Source of the DNA: Nocardioides anomalus
GTDB lineage: Bacteria > Actinomycetota > Actinomycetes > Propionibacteriales > Nocardioidaceae
Assembly (NCBI RefSeq): GCF_011046535.1
Contig: NZ_CP049257.1
Location: 4,712,001 to 4,776,000, forward strand
Length of the DNA: 64,000 bases
Reading direction: 5' to 3'
The notes below the pieces were generated by a model, which saw nothing but the letters and a program-made list of their open reading frames with translations, ran no database searches and was not told the DNA's origin. Positions within the stretch are counted from its first letter, which is position 1, and each line of letters begins with the position of its first letter. Made by a program: the position numbers and the translations under genes. Shown here piece after piece: positions 42,716 through 50,526 of the stretch.

Positions 42716-42894
42716 GGCCGCCTGTGGACTGACCCGTCCCAGCCGGGCCGGGCCCACCGCCGAGGGACAACCGACGCCGTGTTGCACGCGGCTGCTTCCA
42801 GCGTGGTTGCGTCTCGTGTGCGTGCACCACGCCGCGGGTCTAGCCCTCGGCGGCGGGCCCGGCCCGGCTGGGACGGGCCAGCCCACAGGCGGCC
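42716..42894. repeat. 179-bp element with 51-bp terminal inverted repeats
   Basis: The left arm (42716-42766, beginning GGCCGCCTGTGG) and right arm (42844-42894) are reverse complements over 51 bp with three mismatches. At all three the left arm has A where perfect pairing needs G. In a minus-strand transcript each would be a U-G wobble pair; in a plus-strand one each is an A-C mismatch. The 77-bp centre has no clear internal structure or gene. It may be a miniature inverted-repeat element or a structured RNA. Confidence 0.8.
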
Positions 42895-42981
42895 TGGTTC
42901 GGCGGCGGCACCGTCGCCTCCGCCTTCACTGAGGTTGGGCAGGTGCGGTGCGGGTTGCCGCGGCCGGCGCCGCCGAGAACA

Positions 42982-43051
42982 TGTAACGCTCAGTTGTGGG
43001 ATCTTCCGACCCGTTGCAACGGGTCGGAACATCCGACAACTGAGCGTTACA
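42982..43051. repeat. 70-bp nested double palindrome
   Basis: Outer arms TGTAACGCTCAGTTGT (42982-42997) and its exact complement (43036-43051) extend to 21 bp with one mismatch. Inside is a second perfect palindrome of 26 bp, TTCCGACCCGTTG plus complement (43004-43029). It could be a terminator for either flanking gene, a protein-binding site or a short repeat element. Confidence 0.8.
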
Positions 43052-43101
43052 AGGGCGTCGGGCCGGACCTGGGCGCCGCGGGCGTCTGGGGAGCAGCCGG
43101 G

Positions 43102-43968
43102 CTAGACGTAGCGTGCGGCGACCGCAGCGGCGCGCGAGCCGTAGCCGCCGCCGAAGAGGGCCGCGTGCACCAGCAGGGGGAAGAGCTGGTGCAGGGCCAC
43201 CCGGTCCTCCCAGTCCTCGGCGAGGGGCGCGACCTCCTGGTACGCCTCGAGCACGCGCGGCAGGTGGGGGAGGCCGAAGAGGGCCAGCATGGCCAGGTCC
43301 ACCTCGCGGTGGCCGCCGTACGCCGCGGGGTCGATCAGCCAGGCCGTGCCCTCCTGGCCCCAGAGCACGTTGCCGTTCCACAGGTCGCCGTGCAGCCGGG
43401 CGGGGGGCTCGTCGGGCAGGAGGGTGGTGAGCCGGCCGATGAGCGACTCGACGGTGGCGGCGTCGGCGGCGGTGACCGCGCCGCGGTCGCGGGCCAGCTT
43501 GAGGTAGGGCAGCACGCGGCGCACGGCGTAGAACTCCGGCCAGGAGTCGCAGGGGCCGTTGGGCATCGGGAGCCTGCCGATGAAGCCGTCGGCCTCGGCG
43601 CCGTACGTCGGGGCGCCGGCGGCGTGGGTGGCGGCGAGGGCGTGGCCGAAGGCGGCGGCGGCGTCGGCGGTGGCCTTGCCGGGCTCGACCCAGCGCACGA
43701 CCAGGCAGCCGTCGTCGACGGCGAGGACCTCGGGCACGCGGACGCCGCCGGAGGCGGAGGCCTCGCCCAGCCAGCGCAGGCCGGTGGCCTCGGCGGGGAA
43801 GAAGCCGTCGGGCGGGTGGGCGTGGGTCTTCATGATCGCGGTGGTGCCGTCGGAGAGGCGGAGCTTGGTGGCGGCGGAGGTGTCGCCGCCGGCGACCGGG
43901 GCGGTGGCCACGACGGCCGTGCCGAGGAGCTCCTCGGCGTGGCGGGCCACGCCGGGCTGGCGGGTCAC
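43102..43968 (-). CDS. Fructosamine kinase family protein
   Basis: ATP-dependent kinase of sugar-amine adducts, a protein-deglycation type enzyme. 288 residues with the aminoglycoside-kinase-like fold: nucleotide region VAGGDTSAATKLRL and AIMKTHA, catalytic loop LHGDLWNGNVLWG, and the metal-binding LIDPAAYGGHREVDLAML. Soluble. Its GTG overlaps the stop of the upstream phosphatase gene (GTGA), so the two are co-transcribed; the pairing with a low-molecular-weight tyrosine phosphatase is common in actinobacteria. Confidence 0.9.
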   Translation of the reverse strand: MTRQPGVARHAEELLGTAVVATAPVAGGDTSAATKLRLSDGTTAIMKTHAHPPDGFFPAEATGLRWLGEASASGGVRVPEVLAVDDGCLVVRWVEPGKATADAAAAFGHALAATHAAGAPTYGAEADGFIGRLPMPNGPCDSWPEFYAVRRVLPYLKLARDRGAVTAADAATVESLIGRLTTLLPDEPPARLHGDLWNGNVLWGQEGTAWLIDPAAYGGHREVDLAMLALFGLPHLPRVLEAYQEVAPLAEDWEDRVALHQLFPLLVHAALFGGGYGSRAAAVAARYV

Positions 43969-44494
43969 GGGCGCAGCCCGGGGACCCGCTGGAGGCCGGC
44001 GACGAGGACGGCACAGGTCCGCTCCACCATTCCCAGCACCTCCTCGAAGCCCTGCTCACCACCGTAGTACGGGTCCGGGACGTCGCCGCCGGCCTCGACG
44101 GGGTCGAAGTCCCGGAAGAGCCGGACCCGCTCCGGGTCGGCTGGGACCGGCTCGGGGGTTCGACGCCCAGCACGTCCTCGAGGTTGCTGCCGTCCATGCA
44201 GAGCACCAGGTCGTGCTCGGCCAGCCAGCGCGGCGCGAACTGCCGGGCGCGGTGCGCGGAGGGGTCGTAGTCGTGGGCCAGCAGGACGGCGGCCGCGCGC
44301 TGGTCCATCGGGTCGCCGACGTGCCAGTGCCCGGTGCCGCAGGAGGCCACGGTGACGTGACCGGCCAGGCCGGCGTCGTCCACGCGCTGGGTGAGCACCA
44401 CGTCGGCCATCGGCGAGCGGCAGATGTTGCCCAGGCAGACCAGCGCGATCGCGTAGTGCCCGGGGTGCCGCGGCGGGGGTGGCGCCGGGGTCAG
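43965..44494 (-). pseudogene. Low-molecular-weight protein-tyrosine phosphatase, frameshifted
   Basis: The P-loop is intact: VCLGNICRSPMAD (C-x5-R-S), followed by SCGTGHWHVGDPMDQRA and the middle of the family. After EDVLGVEP the frame breaks at a C5 run (minus strand of 44154-44158); adding one C continues into PVPADPERVRLFRDFD with the general-acid region DPYYGGEQGFEEVL and a normal end, 176 residues in all. No ATG, GTG or TTG precedes the domain in frame. The only coupled start is CTG at 44494, overlapping the upstream TGA. It is either damaged or affected by sequence error. Confidence 0.65.
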
Positions 44495-44883
44495 CGGGAG
44501 TCCCCGATGAGCCCGTCCACGATCCAGGTCACGACCGTGATCACGATCGCGCCGCCGACCGCCGGCCAGAACCCCTCGACGTGGAAGCCGACGTCGAGCT
44601 GGTCGGCCACCCAGCTGGTCAGCTTGAGCAGCGCGGCATTGATGACCAGCAGGAACAGCCCCAGCGTGATGATGATGAACGGGATCGACAGCACCGTGAG
44701 CACCGGCTTCACGAACGAGGTGATGACGCCGAGGATGAGCGAGACCACCAGCAGCGGCACCAGCTTGTGCTGGATCTCGTCCTGGCCGTGGGTCGGGCCG
44801 GTGAAGTAGATCCCGTCGATGAGCAGCGTGGCGACCGCGACGGCGATCGCCGTCGTGACCACCCAGCTCAGGAACCGCACCAC
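44491..44883 (-). CDS. Phage_holin_4 family membrane protein
   Basis: 130 residues with four membrane helices, matching the family named for a mycobacteriophage holin but mostly found as chromosomal proteins of unknown function: FLSWVVTTAIAVAVATLLID, SLILGVITSFVKPVLTVLS, FIIITLGLFLLVINAALLKL and VGGAIVITVVTWIVDGLIG. No phage genes are nearby, so the holin role is not supported. GACACT 6 nt before the GTG suggests a leaderless start; the downstream phosphatase is coupled to it. Confidence 0.8.
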   Translation of the reverse strand: MVRFLSWVVTTAIAVAVATLLIDGIYFTGPTHGQDEIQHKLVPLLVVSLILGVITSFVKPVLTVLSIPFIIITLGLFLLVINAALLKLTSWVADQLDVGFHVEGFWPAVGGAIVITVVTWIVDGLIGDSR

Positions 44884-44895
44884 GGCACCAGTGTG

Positions 44896-45573
44896 TCAGG
44901 ACAGCGCCAGGGCGCGGATGATCTCCTCCTGGGCGTCGGCCAGGTGCGCGACCAGGAAGTCGTAGGCCGCGTCGAGCTCCTCGCGCTCGAGCAGCCGGAC
45001 CAGCGCGGCGTGCGAGTCGGCCTGGTCGTGGGCGTTGCGCCGGATCCGCTCGACCTGGGCCAGGGCCAGCCGCAGCTCGACCGCGAGCGCCTGCTGCATG
45101 GCCACCAGCCGCGGCGAGCCGGTCAGCTCGACGAGGGAGACGTGGAAGGCCAGGTGCCGCTCGTTGAGCTCCTGGTACGACGCGTCGCGGGCCACCGCGT
45201 CGATGTAGGCGTCCAGGGTCGCCCGCACGTGCGCGCGCATGGCGTCGGTCGCGGCGCGCCAGCCGCGCACGCCCGCGCCCTCCAGGACCAGCCGGGCCGC
45301 GCACACGTCACGCACCGACTCCGCCTCGGGCGTGGCCACCGAGACGCCGCGGTTGGGCTCGCGGGTGGCCAGGCCCTCGGCCACCAGCACGGTCAGCGCC
45401 TCGCGCACGGTGGGGCGCGAGACGCCGAGCGACGCGGCGATGGCGACCTCGCGCAGCGGCGTACCGGACTCCAGCTCGCCGTCGAAGACGGCCCGGCGCA
45501 GCTCGGCCGCGACCCGGTCGACGGTCGAGGCGTGCTCGAGGTGGAGCGTGCCGAAGGGCTCGGTGGCCGTCAT
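44896..45573 (-). CDS. GntR family regulator, FadR/FCD type
   Basis: 225 residues: winged-helix domain (10-75) with LREVAIAASLGVSRPTVREAL and LATREPNRGVSV, then an all-helical FCD ligand domain (80-215) with the metal-binding pattern ARLVLEG, ELNERHLAFHVSLV and DSHAALVRLLE. FCD regulators sense carboxylates or amino acids. It is divergent from a dimethylarginine-hydrolase gene, with a GntR palindrome between them. GAGGAG precedes the ATG. Confidence 0.9.
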   Translation of the reverse strand: MTATEPFGTLHLEHASTVDRVAAELRRAVFDGELESGTPLREVAIAASLGVSRPTVREALTVLVAEGLATREPNRGVSVATPEAESVRDVCAARLVLEGAGVRGWRAATDAMRAHVRATLDAYIDAVARDASYQELNERHLAFHVSLVELTGSPRLVAMQQALAVELRLALAQVERIRRNAHDQADSHAALVRLLEREELDAAYDFLVAHLADAQEEIIRALALS

Positions 45574-45619
45574 CGGGTCTCCTCGCGCCAGTCGGCTTGC
45601 TGGGCCTGCGTGCGTGCGT

Positions 45620-45651
45620 CACACTAGCGCTGTCAGATTGTCTGACAATCT
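45620..45651. promoter_or_regulatory. GntR operator palindrome and gntR promoter
   Basis: AGATTGTCTGACAATCT (45635-45651) is a perfect palindrome around one base and contains the TNGTNNNACNA core known for FadR-type GntR proteins. On the minus strand it supplies -35 TTGTCA (45643-45648), followed after 16 bp by -10 TAGTGT (45621-45626), so the regulator would block its own promoter. It is also 45 bp upstream of the divergent hydrolase start. Confidence 0.75.
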
Positions 45652-45695
45652 CGCCAGGCCCGAGCCGGGCCGCGGAGCACCACCGAGGAGGGCAC

Positions 45696-46616
45696 ATGAC
45701 GCTGGCCTGGGGCCGCCACTACGTGATGGTCGAGCCGAGCCACTTCCGGGTCGAGTACGTCATCAACCCCTTCATGGATCCCGCGGACCAGCCCGACCGC
45801 GACCTGGCGATGGCCCAGTGGCGCACGCTGGTCGAGACCATCGAGCGCTTGGGCGGCACCGTCGACGTCCTTCCGCAGCGCCCCGACGCCCCCGACATGG
45901 TCTACGCGATGAACCTCGGGCTGGCCGTGGCCCGGCGCCGCGGCGACGGCGGCCTGGAGCCGCACGTCGTCATGTCGCACATGCGCTACCCGCAGCGGCG
46001 GATGGAGACCGCCTCGGCGCAGCCCTGGTTCGCCGCGCACGGCTACACCACGGCGTACGTCGGCCGGCACGGCGTCGGGGCGCACCTGGAGTCCGGTGAC
46101 GTCTTCCCGTTCGGGGACGCGCTGATCTCGGGCTACGGCCCCCGCACCGAGGAGCTCGCGCTCAAGCACCTGTCCGCCGACCTCGGCGTGCGGGTGCGCG
46201 GGCTGCGGATCACCCACCCGGGCATGTACCACCTCGACCTGGCCTTCTGCCCGCTCGACGAGCGGCGCGCGATCGTCTGCCCCGACGCCCTCGACGCGCG
46301 CTCGGCCGCGACGCTCATGGAGCTGGTCCCCGAGCCGCTGGTGCTGACCGAGGAGGAGGCGCTGACCACCTTCGCGGCCAACTCCATCGTCGTGCCCTCG
46401 GCCGACGGCGGCCCGGCCACGGTGGTGATGCCGGCCGCGCCCGACCACGTGCGCGAGCAGCTGGAGGCCTGGGGCTTCGCGGTCGAGCTCGTCGACGTCT
46501 CGGAGTTCCACAAGGGCGGCGGCTCCATCCGGTGCCTGACCAACCCCGTGGACATCCAGGTCGGTCGCGACCTACCCGAGGTCCGGGGCGGCCAGGTCGT
46601 CCTGCCGCCGGTCTGA
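45696..46616 (+). CDS. Dimethylarginine dimethylaminohydrolase-like amidinohydrolase
   Basis: Guanidino-group-modifying enzyme fold, 306 residues, of the DDAH type that hydrolyses methylated arginines to citrulline. Visible are PDMVYAMNLGL (substrate Asp), ESGDVFPFGDALISGYGPRT, the catalytic His in HPGMYHLDLAFCPL and the nucleophile Cys280 in GGSIRCLTNPV. A GAGGAGGG SD lies just before the ATG. Control by the divergent FCD-type GntR is likely, and an amino-acid permease follows on the other strand, which together suggest use of an arginine-like compound. Confidence 0.85.
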   Translation: MTLAWGRHYVMVEPSHFRVEYVINPFMDPADQPDRDLAMAQWRTLVETIERLGGTVDVLPQRPDAPDMVYAMNLGLAVARRRGDGGLEPHVVMSHMRYPQRRMETASAQPWFAAHGYTTAYVGRHGVGAHLESGDVFPFGDALISGYGPRTEELALKHLSADLGVRVRGLRITHPGMYHLDLAFCPLDERRAIVCPDALDARSAATLMELVPEPLVLTEEEALTTFAANSIVVPSADGGPATVVMPAAPDHVREQLEAWGFAVELVDVSEFHKGGGSIRCLTNPVDIQVGRDLPEVRGGQVVLPPV

Positions 46617-47966
46617 GCCCGACCGCACCCGCCGGGTCGCGACGTACCCGGCCAGCGCCACGCCCCACGACAGCAGGCTCAGCAGCAGCTGCGAGCGGGT
46701 GTCGTCGGTCAGCGCCATCTGCACCAGGATGGCCAGGATCCCGGCGATGGCCAGCACCGTGAGCACGGGGTAGGCCCACATCTTCACCACCAGCTGCTCG
46801 GGGTCCGTGCGCCGGCGCAGGACCAGCTGGCTGAGGGCGATGAGCAGGTAGACGAACAGGATCACCGCCCCGCTGGAGTTGAGCAGGAACAGGAACACGG
46901 TGTCGGGCGAGAGGTAGGCCGCGATGACGCACAGGAAGCCGACCACGGTCGAGGTGAGGATGGCGTACGCCGGCACGCCGCGCCCGCTCAGCCGGGTCAG
47001 CACGCCGGGCGCCTCGCGCCGGTCGGCCAGCACGAACACCATCCGCGAAGCCGTGTAGAGCCCGGAGTTCAGGCACGACAGCACCGCGGTGAGGACCACG
47101 GCGTTCATCAGGTGGTCGGCGTACGGGATGCCCATCTCCTCGAAGGCCGCGACGTACGGCGAGTCGCCGAGCTCGGTGTCGTCCCACGGCACGATGAGCA
47201 CGAGCAGGACCATCGAGCCGACGAAGAACGTCGCCACCCTCAGGATCACCGACTGGGTGGCGCGCGCGATCGCCTTCTCGGGGTCCTCGGACTCCGCCGC
47301 GGCCACCGTGGCGATCTCGGCGCCGACCATCGAGAAAACCACCACGACGATGCTCGAGAACACCGCGCCGACCCCGAGCGGCAGGAAGCCGCCCTGGCTG
47401 GTCATCAGGCTGACGTCGAAGTCCTTGTGCGGCCACAGGCCCACCACGAAGAGGGTGCCGAGGACCAGGAACACGATGATCGCGGCGACCTTGATGCCGG
47501 CGAACCAGTACTCGAACTCGCCGTAGGAGCGCACCGAGACCAGGTTGGTCGCGGTCATCAGCACCATGAGGACCAGCGAGACCAGCCACAGCGGCAGGTC
47601 GACCCAGAACCGGACGATCTCGGCGCCGGCCACGGCCTCGAAGCCGACGACGATGACCCAGAAGTACCAGTACAGCCAGGCCGCCGAGAAGCCCGCCCAG
47701 CCGCCCAGCGCCGAGCGCGCGTAGTCGGAGAACGAGCCGGTGCTCGGGTGGGCGGTGGCCATCTCACCGAGCATCCGCATCACCAGGATGATCAGCACGC
47801 CGGTGATGGCGTAGGACAGGAACGCTGCGGGACCGGTCTCGGCGATCACCGCGCCGGACCCGACGAACAGGCCCGCACCGATGACACCGCCGATGGCGAT
47901 CATGGTCAGGTGGCGCTGCTGGAGCCCCTTCTGCAGCCCCGGCGCCGCTTCCGAGGTGGTGCTCAT
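46572..47966 (-). CDS. Amino acid permease (APC superfamily, AAT family)
   Basis: 464 residues with twelve membrane helices. TM1 shows the substrate-binding GGVIGAGLFVGSGAV motif and the early segment LQKGLQQRHLTMIAIGG is typical of AAT permeases for GABA, proline, arginine or aromatic amino acids. Other markers are YALTS-type ILTSTVVGFL and SGLYTASRMVFVLA. Its last 45 bp overlap the convergent DDAH gene. Substrate specificity is open, though the neighbourhood points to a basic amino acid. Confidence 0.9.
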   Translation of the reverse strand: MSTTSEAAPGLQKGLQQRHLTMIAIGGVIGAGLFVGSGAVIAETGPAAFLSYAITGVLIILVMRMLGEMATAHPSTGSFSDYARSALGGWAGFSAAWLYWYFWVIVVGFEAVAGAEIVRFWVDLPLWLVSLVLMVLMTATNLVSVRSYGEFEYWFAGIKVAAIIVFLVLGTLFVVGLWPHKDFDVSLMTSQGGFLPLGVGAVFSSIVVVVFSMVGAEIATVAAAESEDPEKAIARATQSVILRVATFFVGSMVLLVLIVPWDDTELGDSPYVAAFEEMGIPYADHLMNAVVLTAVLSCLNSGLYTASRMVFVLADRREAPGVLTRLSGRGVPAYAILTSTVVGFLCVIAAYLSPDTVFLFLLNSSGAVILFVYLLIALSQLVLRRRTDPEQLVVKMWAYPVLTVLAIAGILAILVQMALTDDTRSQLLLSLLSWGVALAGYVATRRVRSGSDRRQDDLAAPDLG

Positions 47967-47996
47967 CCCTGGGAGGTGCCCAGAGGCGCCGCCCCG

Positions 47997-48002
47997 TACC
48001 GT
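47997..48002 (+). promoter_or_regulatory. -10 box of leaderless promoter for the VanZ-like gene
   Basis: TACCGT lies 7 nt before the GTG at 48010. Confidence 0.5.
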
Positions 48003-48009
48003 CGTCCGC

Positions 48010-48561
48010 GTGTTCCCGGTCGGCGGCGTGGGCGTCATGCTCCTGCTCATCGCCGTGTCCGGGCTCGTGCTGGCCGGGGTCGCCTCCCTGGTGGCGCGCT
48101 GGTCCGGCTGGCCGTGGGCGGTGCTCCTCGGGCTGCTGATCTGGTCGCTCGTGGTGATCGCCGTGCTGACCCTGATCCCGGCCAACGGCGCGCCCGGCAT
48201 CGTGCCGGCCGAGGGCCGGCTCGACTCGTGCTCGTGGGACATCGGCGGACCGGCCCCGGACGGGTTCTGGATCTTCCCCGGCGGTCAGCGGCTGCTCAAC
48301 GCCGTGGTCTTCGTGCCGTCCGGTGCGCTGCTGGTCCTCACCGCGGCGCGGTGGCGCTGGGCCTGGGTGGCCGTGCCGGTCGGGCTGGCCGTGCTCGCGG
48401 CGTACTCCACGCTCATCGAGCTCACCCAGCTGGCCGCGGCGCGCATCGACCGGGCCTGCGACGTCACCGACATCATCGACAACGTGACCGGCGCGGCCGT
48501 CGGCGTGCTGGCAGGGCTGGTGTTGCTGCCGGTCGTGCGCCCGTGGCGCTGGAGCCGATGA
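48010..48561 (+). CDS. VanZ-like membrane protein
   Basis: 183 residues with about five membrane helices and the VanZ-like signature LLNAVVFVPSGALL and IELTQLAAARIDRACDVTDIIDN with a final glycine-rich helix (conserved Glu, Gln, Arg, Asp and Asn). VanZ raises teicoplanin resistance in enterococci, but most chromosomal members have no known role. No other van genes are near. Divergent from the permease gene. Confidence 0.85.
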   Translation: MFPVGGVGVMLLLIAVSGLVLAGVASLVARWSGWPWAVLLGLLIWSLVVIAVLTLIPANGAPGIVPAEGRLDSCSWDIGGPAPDGFWIFPGGQRLLNAVVFVPSGALLVLTAARWRWAWVAVPVGLAVLAAYSTLIELTQLAAARIDRACDVTDIIDNVTGAAVGVLAGLVLLPVVRPWRWSR

Positions 48562-48592
48562 GTACGCCGTCCTGAGCCGGTCGACACCCAGC

Positions 48593-49150
48593 ATGCGCAC
48601 GCTCGCGATCACCCAGAACCTGTCCGCGGACGGCTCGCCGGAGTTCCTCGGCGACTGGTTCGACCCGACGTCCCACGCGCCGGACCTGAACGAGGAGGTG
48701 CTGCGCCAGAGCGAGGCCGAGGACGTCCTCCTGCTCGGCCGGCAGACCTTCGAGGACTTCCGGAGCTTCTGGCCGCAGCAGAGCGACGACCGCAGCGGCA
48801 TCGCGGCGCACCTGGACCGGGTGCACAAGGTCGTGGTCTCCACGACCCTGGGCGACCCGGAGTGGACGAACTCGACGGTGGTGGGTGCGCAGTGGCGTGA
48901 CCGCGTCCGTGACCTCAAGGCTCAGGACGGCGGGGACGTCGTGTGCACCGGGAGCCTGACGCTCTGCCCGGCGCTGATCGAGACCGGGCTCGTCGACGAG
49001 TACCGGCTGTTCACCTTCCCCGCCGTGCAGGGCCGGGGGCGGCGCCTGTTCCCGGACGGGTTCGAGGCGCGGTTGGAGCTGGTGGAGAGCCGCTCCTTCT
49101 CGAACGGCGTGGTGCTGACCCGCTACCGGGTCAGCGGGTCTGGGTCGTAG
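48593..49150 (+). CDS. Dihydrofolate reductase family (RibD C-terminal-like) protein
   Basis: 185 residues with the RibD-C/DHFR-like fold: TLAITQNLSADGSPEFLGDWF, then VLLLGRQTFEDFRSFWP, HKVVVSTTLGDPEW, and DEYRLFTFPAVQGRGRRLFPDG. These are NADPH-dependent reductases of unknown substrate, common in actinobacteria. Folate function is not implied. It converges on a 53-codon gene 3 bp away. Confidence 0.85.
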   Translation: MRTLAITQNLSADGSPEFLGDWFDPTSHAPDLNEEVLRQSEAEDVLLLGRQTFEDFRSFWPQQSDDRSGIAAHLDRVHKVVVSTTLGDPEWTNSTVVGAQWRDRVRDLKAQDGGDVVCTGSLTLCPALIETGLVDEYRLFTFPAVQGRGRRLFPDGFEARLELVESRSFSNGVVLTRYRVSGSGS

Positions 49151-49153
49151 GGG

Positions 49154-49315
49154 TCAGGCGGCGGCGAGCTGGCGGCGGACGGCGTCGAGGACCTCGACGT
49201 CGAACTCGTCGGCCAGCTGCATGGCCCGGACGTCGTCGTCCTGGCCGAGGGCGGTGTTGACCGCGTCGACGTAGCGGTCGTGGAGCTCGCTGAGCTCGGT
49301 GCTGATCGTGTTCAC
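49154..49315 (-). CDS. Small acidic helical protein (53 aa)
   Basis: A short frame from GTG 49315, with AGGGG just upstream as SD. The product is helical and rich in Asp, Glu and Leu (STELSELHDRYVDAVNTAL, QLADEFDVEVLDAVRRQL) and has no cysteine or signal peptide. It is not recognised. Its promoter region contains a strong 14-bp palindrome, which supports its being a real, regulated gene. Confidence 0.5.
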   Translation of the reverse strand: MNTISTELSELHDRYVDAVNTALGQDDDVRAMQLADEFDVEVLDAVRRQLAAA

Positions 49316-49321
49316 ACCCCT

Positions 49322-49350
49322 AGTGTGCGCACACTTTTGGATCGTTCCAA
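49322..49350 (-). promoter_or_regulatory. Palindromic operator region ahead of the 53-aa gene
   Basis: AGTGTGCGCACACT (49322-49335) is a perfect 14-bp palindrome directly upstream of the small gene's SD. A second inverted repeat, TTGGA-TCGT-TCCAA (49337-49350), adjoins it and on the minus strand offers TTGGAA as a -35 box, with CACACT as -10 after 17 bp inside the palindrome. A repressor bound there would block transcription. Confidence 0.5.
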
Positions 49351-49377
49351 GAGCTCCGGACCATGACGTTGGCCACT

Positions 49378-49400
49378 CGCTCCGGAGCGGTGACTAGGTT
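49378..49400 (+). promoter_or_regulatory. Leaderless hisC promoter with palindrome
   Basis: TAGGTT (49395-49400) lies 6 nt before the GTG at 49407. A perfect 12-bp palindrome, CGCTCCGGAGCG (49378-49389), sits in the spacer region and may be an operator. Confidence 0.5.
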
Positions 49401-49406
49401 GGGCCG

Positions 49407-50477
49407 GTGACCGGTCCCACCCCTCGCCCCAACGTCGCGGCGATCCCCGCCTACGTACCCGGCAAGCCGCCGACCGTGCGGCCCGGGATGACGTCGTACA
49501 AGCTCTCCTCGAACGAGAACCCCTACCCGCCGCTGCCCGGCGTGGTCGAGGCCGCGCACCGCGCGGTCGAGGTGATGAACCGCTACCCGGACATGGGCAA
49601 CAGCGCGCTGTACGACGCGCTCGCCGCGCGGCTCGGCGTCCCCGTGACCGACCTGGCCGCGGCCACCGGGTCGGTGGCGCTGATCTACCAGCTGCTCCAC
49701 GCGTTCTGCGAGCCCGGGGACGAGGTGGTGCACGCCTGGCGCTCCTTCGAGGCCTACCCCATCGCCATCACCTCGGCGGCTGCGACGTCGGTGGCGGTGC
49801 CGGTGACCGCCGACGGGCGCCACGACATCGACGCGATGGTCGACGCGATCACCCCTCGCACCCGCTGCGTGATGGTGTGCACGCCCAACAACCCGACCGG
49901 GCCGTCGGTGACCCAGGCCGAGCTGGACGGCCTCCTCGCGCGGGTGCCCTCCGACGTGCTGGTGGTGGTCGACGAGGCCTACGTCGAGTTCGTCCGCATG
50001 GACGACGCCGTCGACGGGCTGGCCACCTACCGCGACCACCCGAACGTCGTGCTCTTCCGGACCTTCTCCAAGGCCTACGGCCTGGCCGGCTTCCGGGTCG
50101 GGTACGCCGTCGCGCACGAGCCCGTCGCCGCCGCGCTGCGGGCGGTGTCGCTGCCCTTCGGCGTCTCCGGCGTGGCCCAGGCCGCGGCCATCGCCTCGCT
50201 CGACGCCGAGGCCGCGCTGCTCGAGCGCGTCGACGCGCTGGTGGCCGAGCGCGACCGGGTCCAGGCCGGGCTGGCCGAGGCCGGCTGGGACGTGCCGTCG
50301 TCGCAGGGCAACTTCGTGTGGTTCCCGCTCGGCGAGCGCACGCCGGACTTCGCGGTCGCGGCCGACGAGCTCGGCATCGTGGTCCGGCCCTTCGGCGCCG
50401 AGGGCGCGCGGGTGTCCATCGGCGAGGTCGAGGCCAACGACCGGCTGCTCGAGCTGGCGCGCGCGTTCCCGCACTGA
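49407..50477 (+). CDS. hisC: Histidinol-phosphate aminotransferase
   Basis: PLP-dependent fold-type I aminotransferase of histidine synthesis. 356 residues with [15 protein letters not shown] at the N-terminus, [23 protein letters not shown] and the PLP lysine Lys222 in [17 protein letters not shown]. It stands alone, away from a his operon, so it may be a second copy serving aromatic amino acid (phenylalanine) transamination, as known for some actinobacterial HisC-like enzymes (called Pat). Confidence 0.88.
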   Translation: MTGPTPRPNVAAIPAYVPGKPPTVRPGMTSYKLSSNENPYPPLPGVVEAAHRAVEVMNRYPDMGNSALYDALAARLGVPVTDLAAATGSVALIYQLLHAFCEPGDEVVHAWRSFEAYPIAITSAAATSVAVPVTADGRHDIDAMVDAITPRTRCVMVCTPNNPTGPSVTQAELDGLLARVPSDVLVVVDEAYVEFVRMDDAVDGLATYRDHPNVVLFRTFSKAYGLAGFRVGYAVAHEPVAAALRAVSLPFGVSGVAQAAAIASLDAEAALLERVDALVAERDRVQAGLAEAGWDVPSSQGNFVWFPLGERTPDFAVAADELGIVVRPFGAEGARVSIGEVEANDRLLELARAFPH

Positions 50478-50513
50478 TCAGGATTCGAGAAGCACCGGAG
50501 CCGGCCGCGCTCC

Positions 50514-50519
50514 TAGCGT
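50514..50519 (+). promoter_or_regulatory. -10 box of leaderless promoter for the DUF1801 gene
   Basis: TAGCGT lies 7 nt before the ATG at 50527. Confidence 0.5.
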
Positions 50520-50526
50520 TCTGGTC

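Larger units (their letters stand above)
42675..43101. other. Gene-free stretch holding palindromic elements
   Basis: 427 bp between the PQQ-dehydrogenase-like gene and the fructosamine kinase gene. I see no credible coding region; frames on both strands are compositional. It holds a 51-bp inverted repeat pair and a nested palindrome, described separately. Confidence 0.75.

Noticed and set aside
44491..44883. Prophage holin
   Set aside because: No lysin, tail or integrase gene is near, and this membrane family is mostly chromosomal and unrelated to phage.
42926..45304. A 792-codon minus-strand frame covering several genes
   Set aside because: It contains the damaged phosphatase in its middle, but the rest is antisense or out of frame to the fructosamine kinase, holin-like and GntR genes.
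48010..48561. Vancomycin-type resistance locus
   Set aside because: Only a VanZ-like protein is present; no vanH, vanA, vanX or two-component genes lie beside it.
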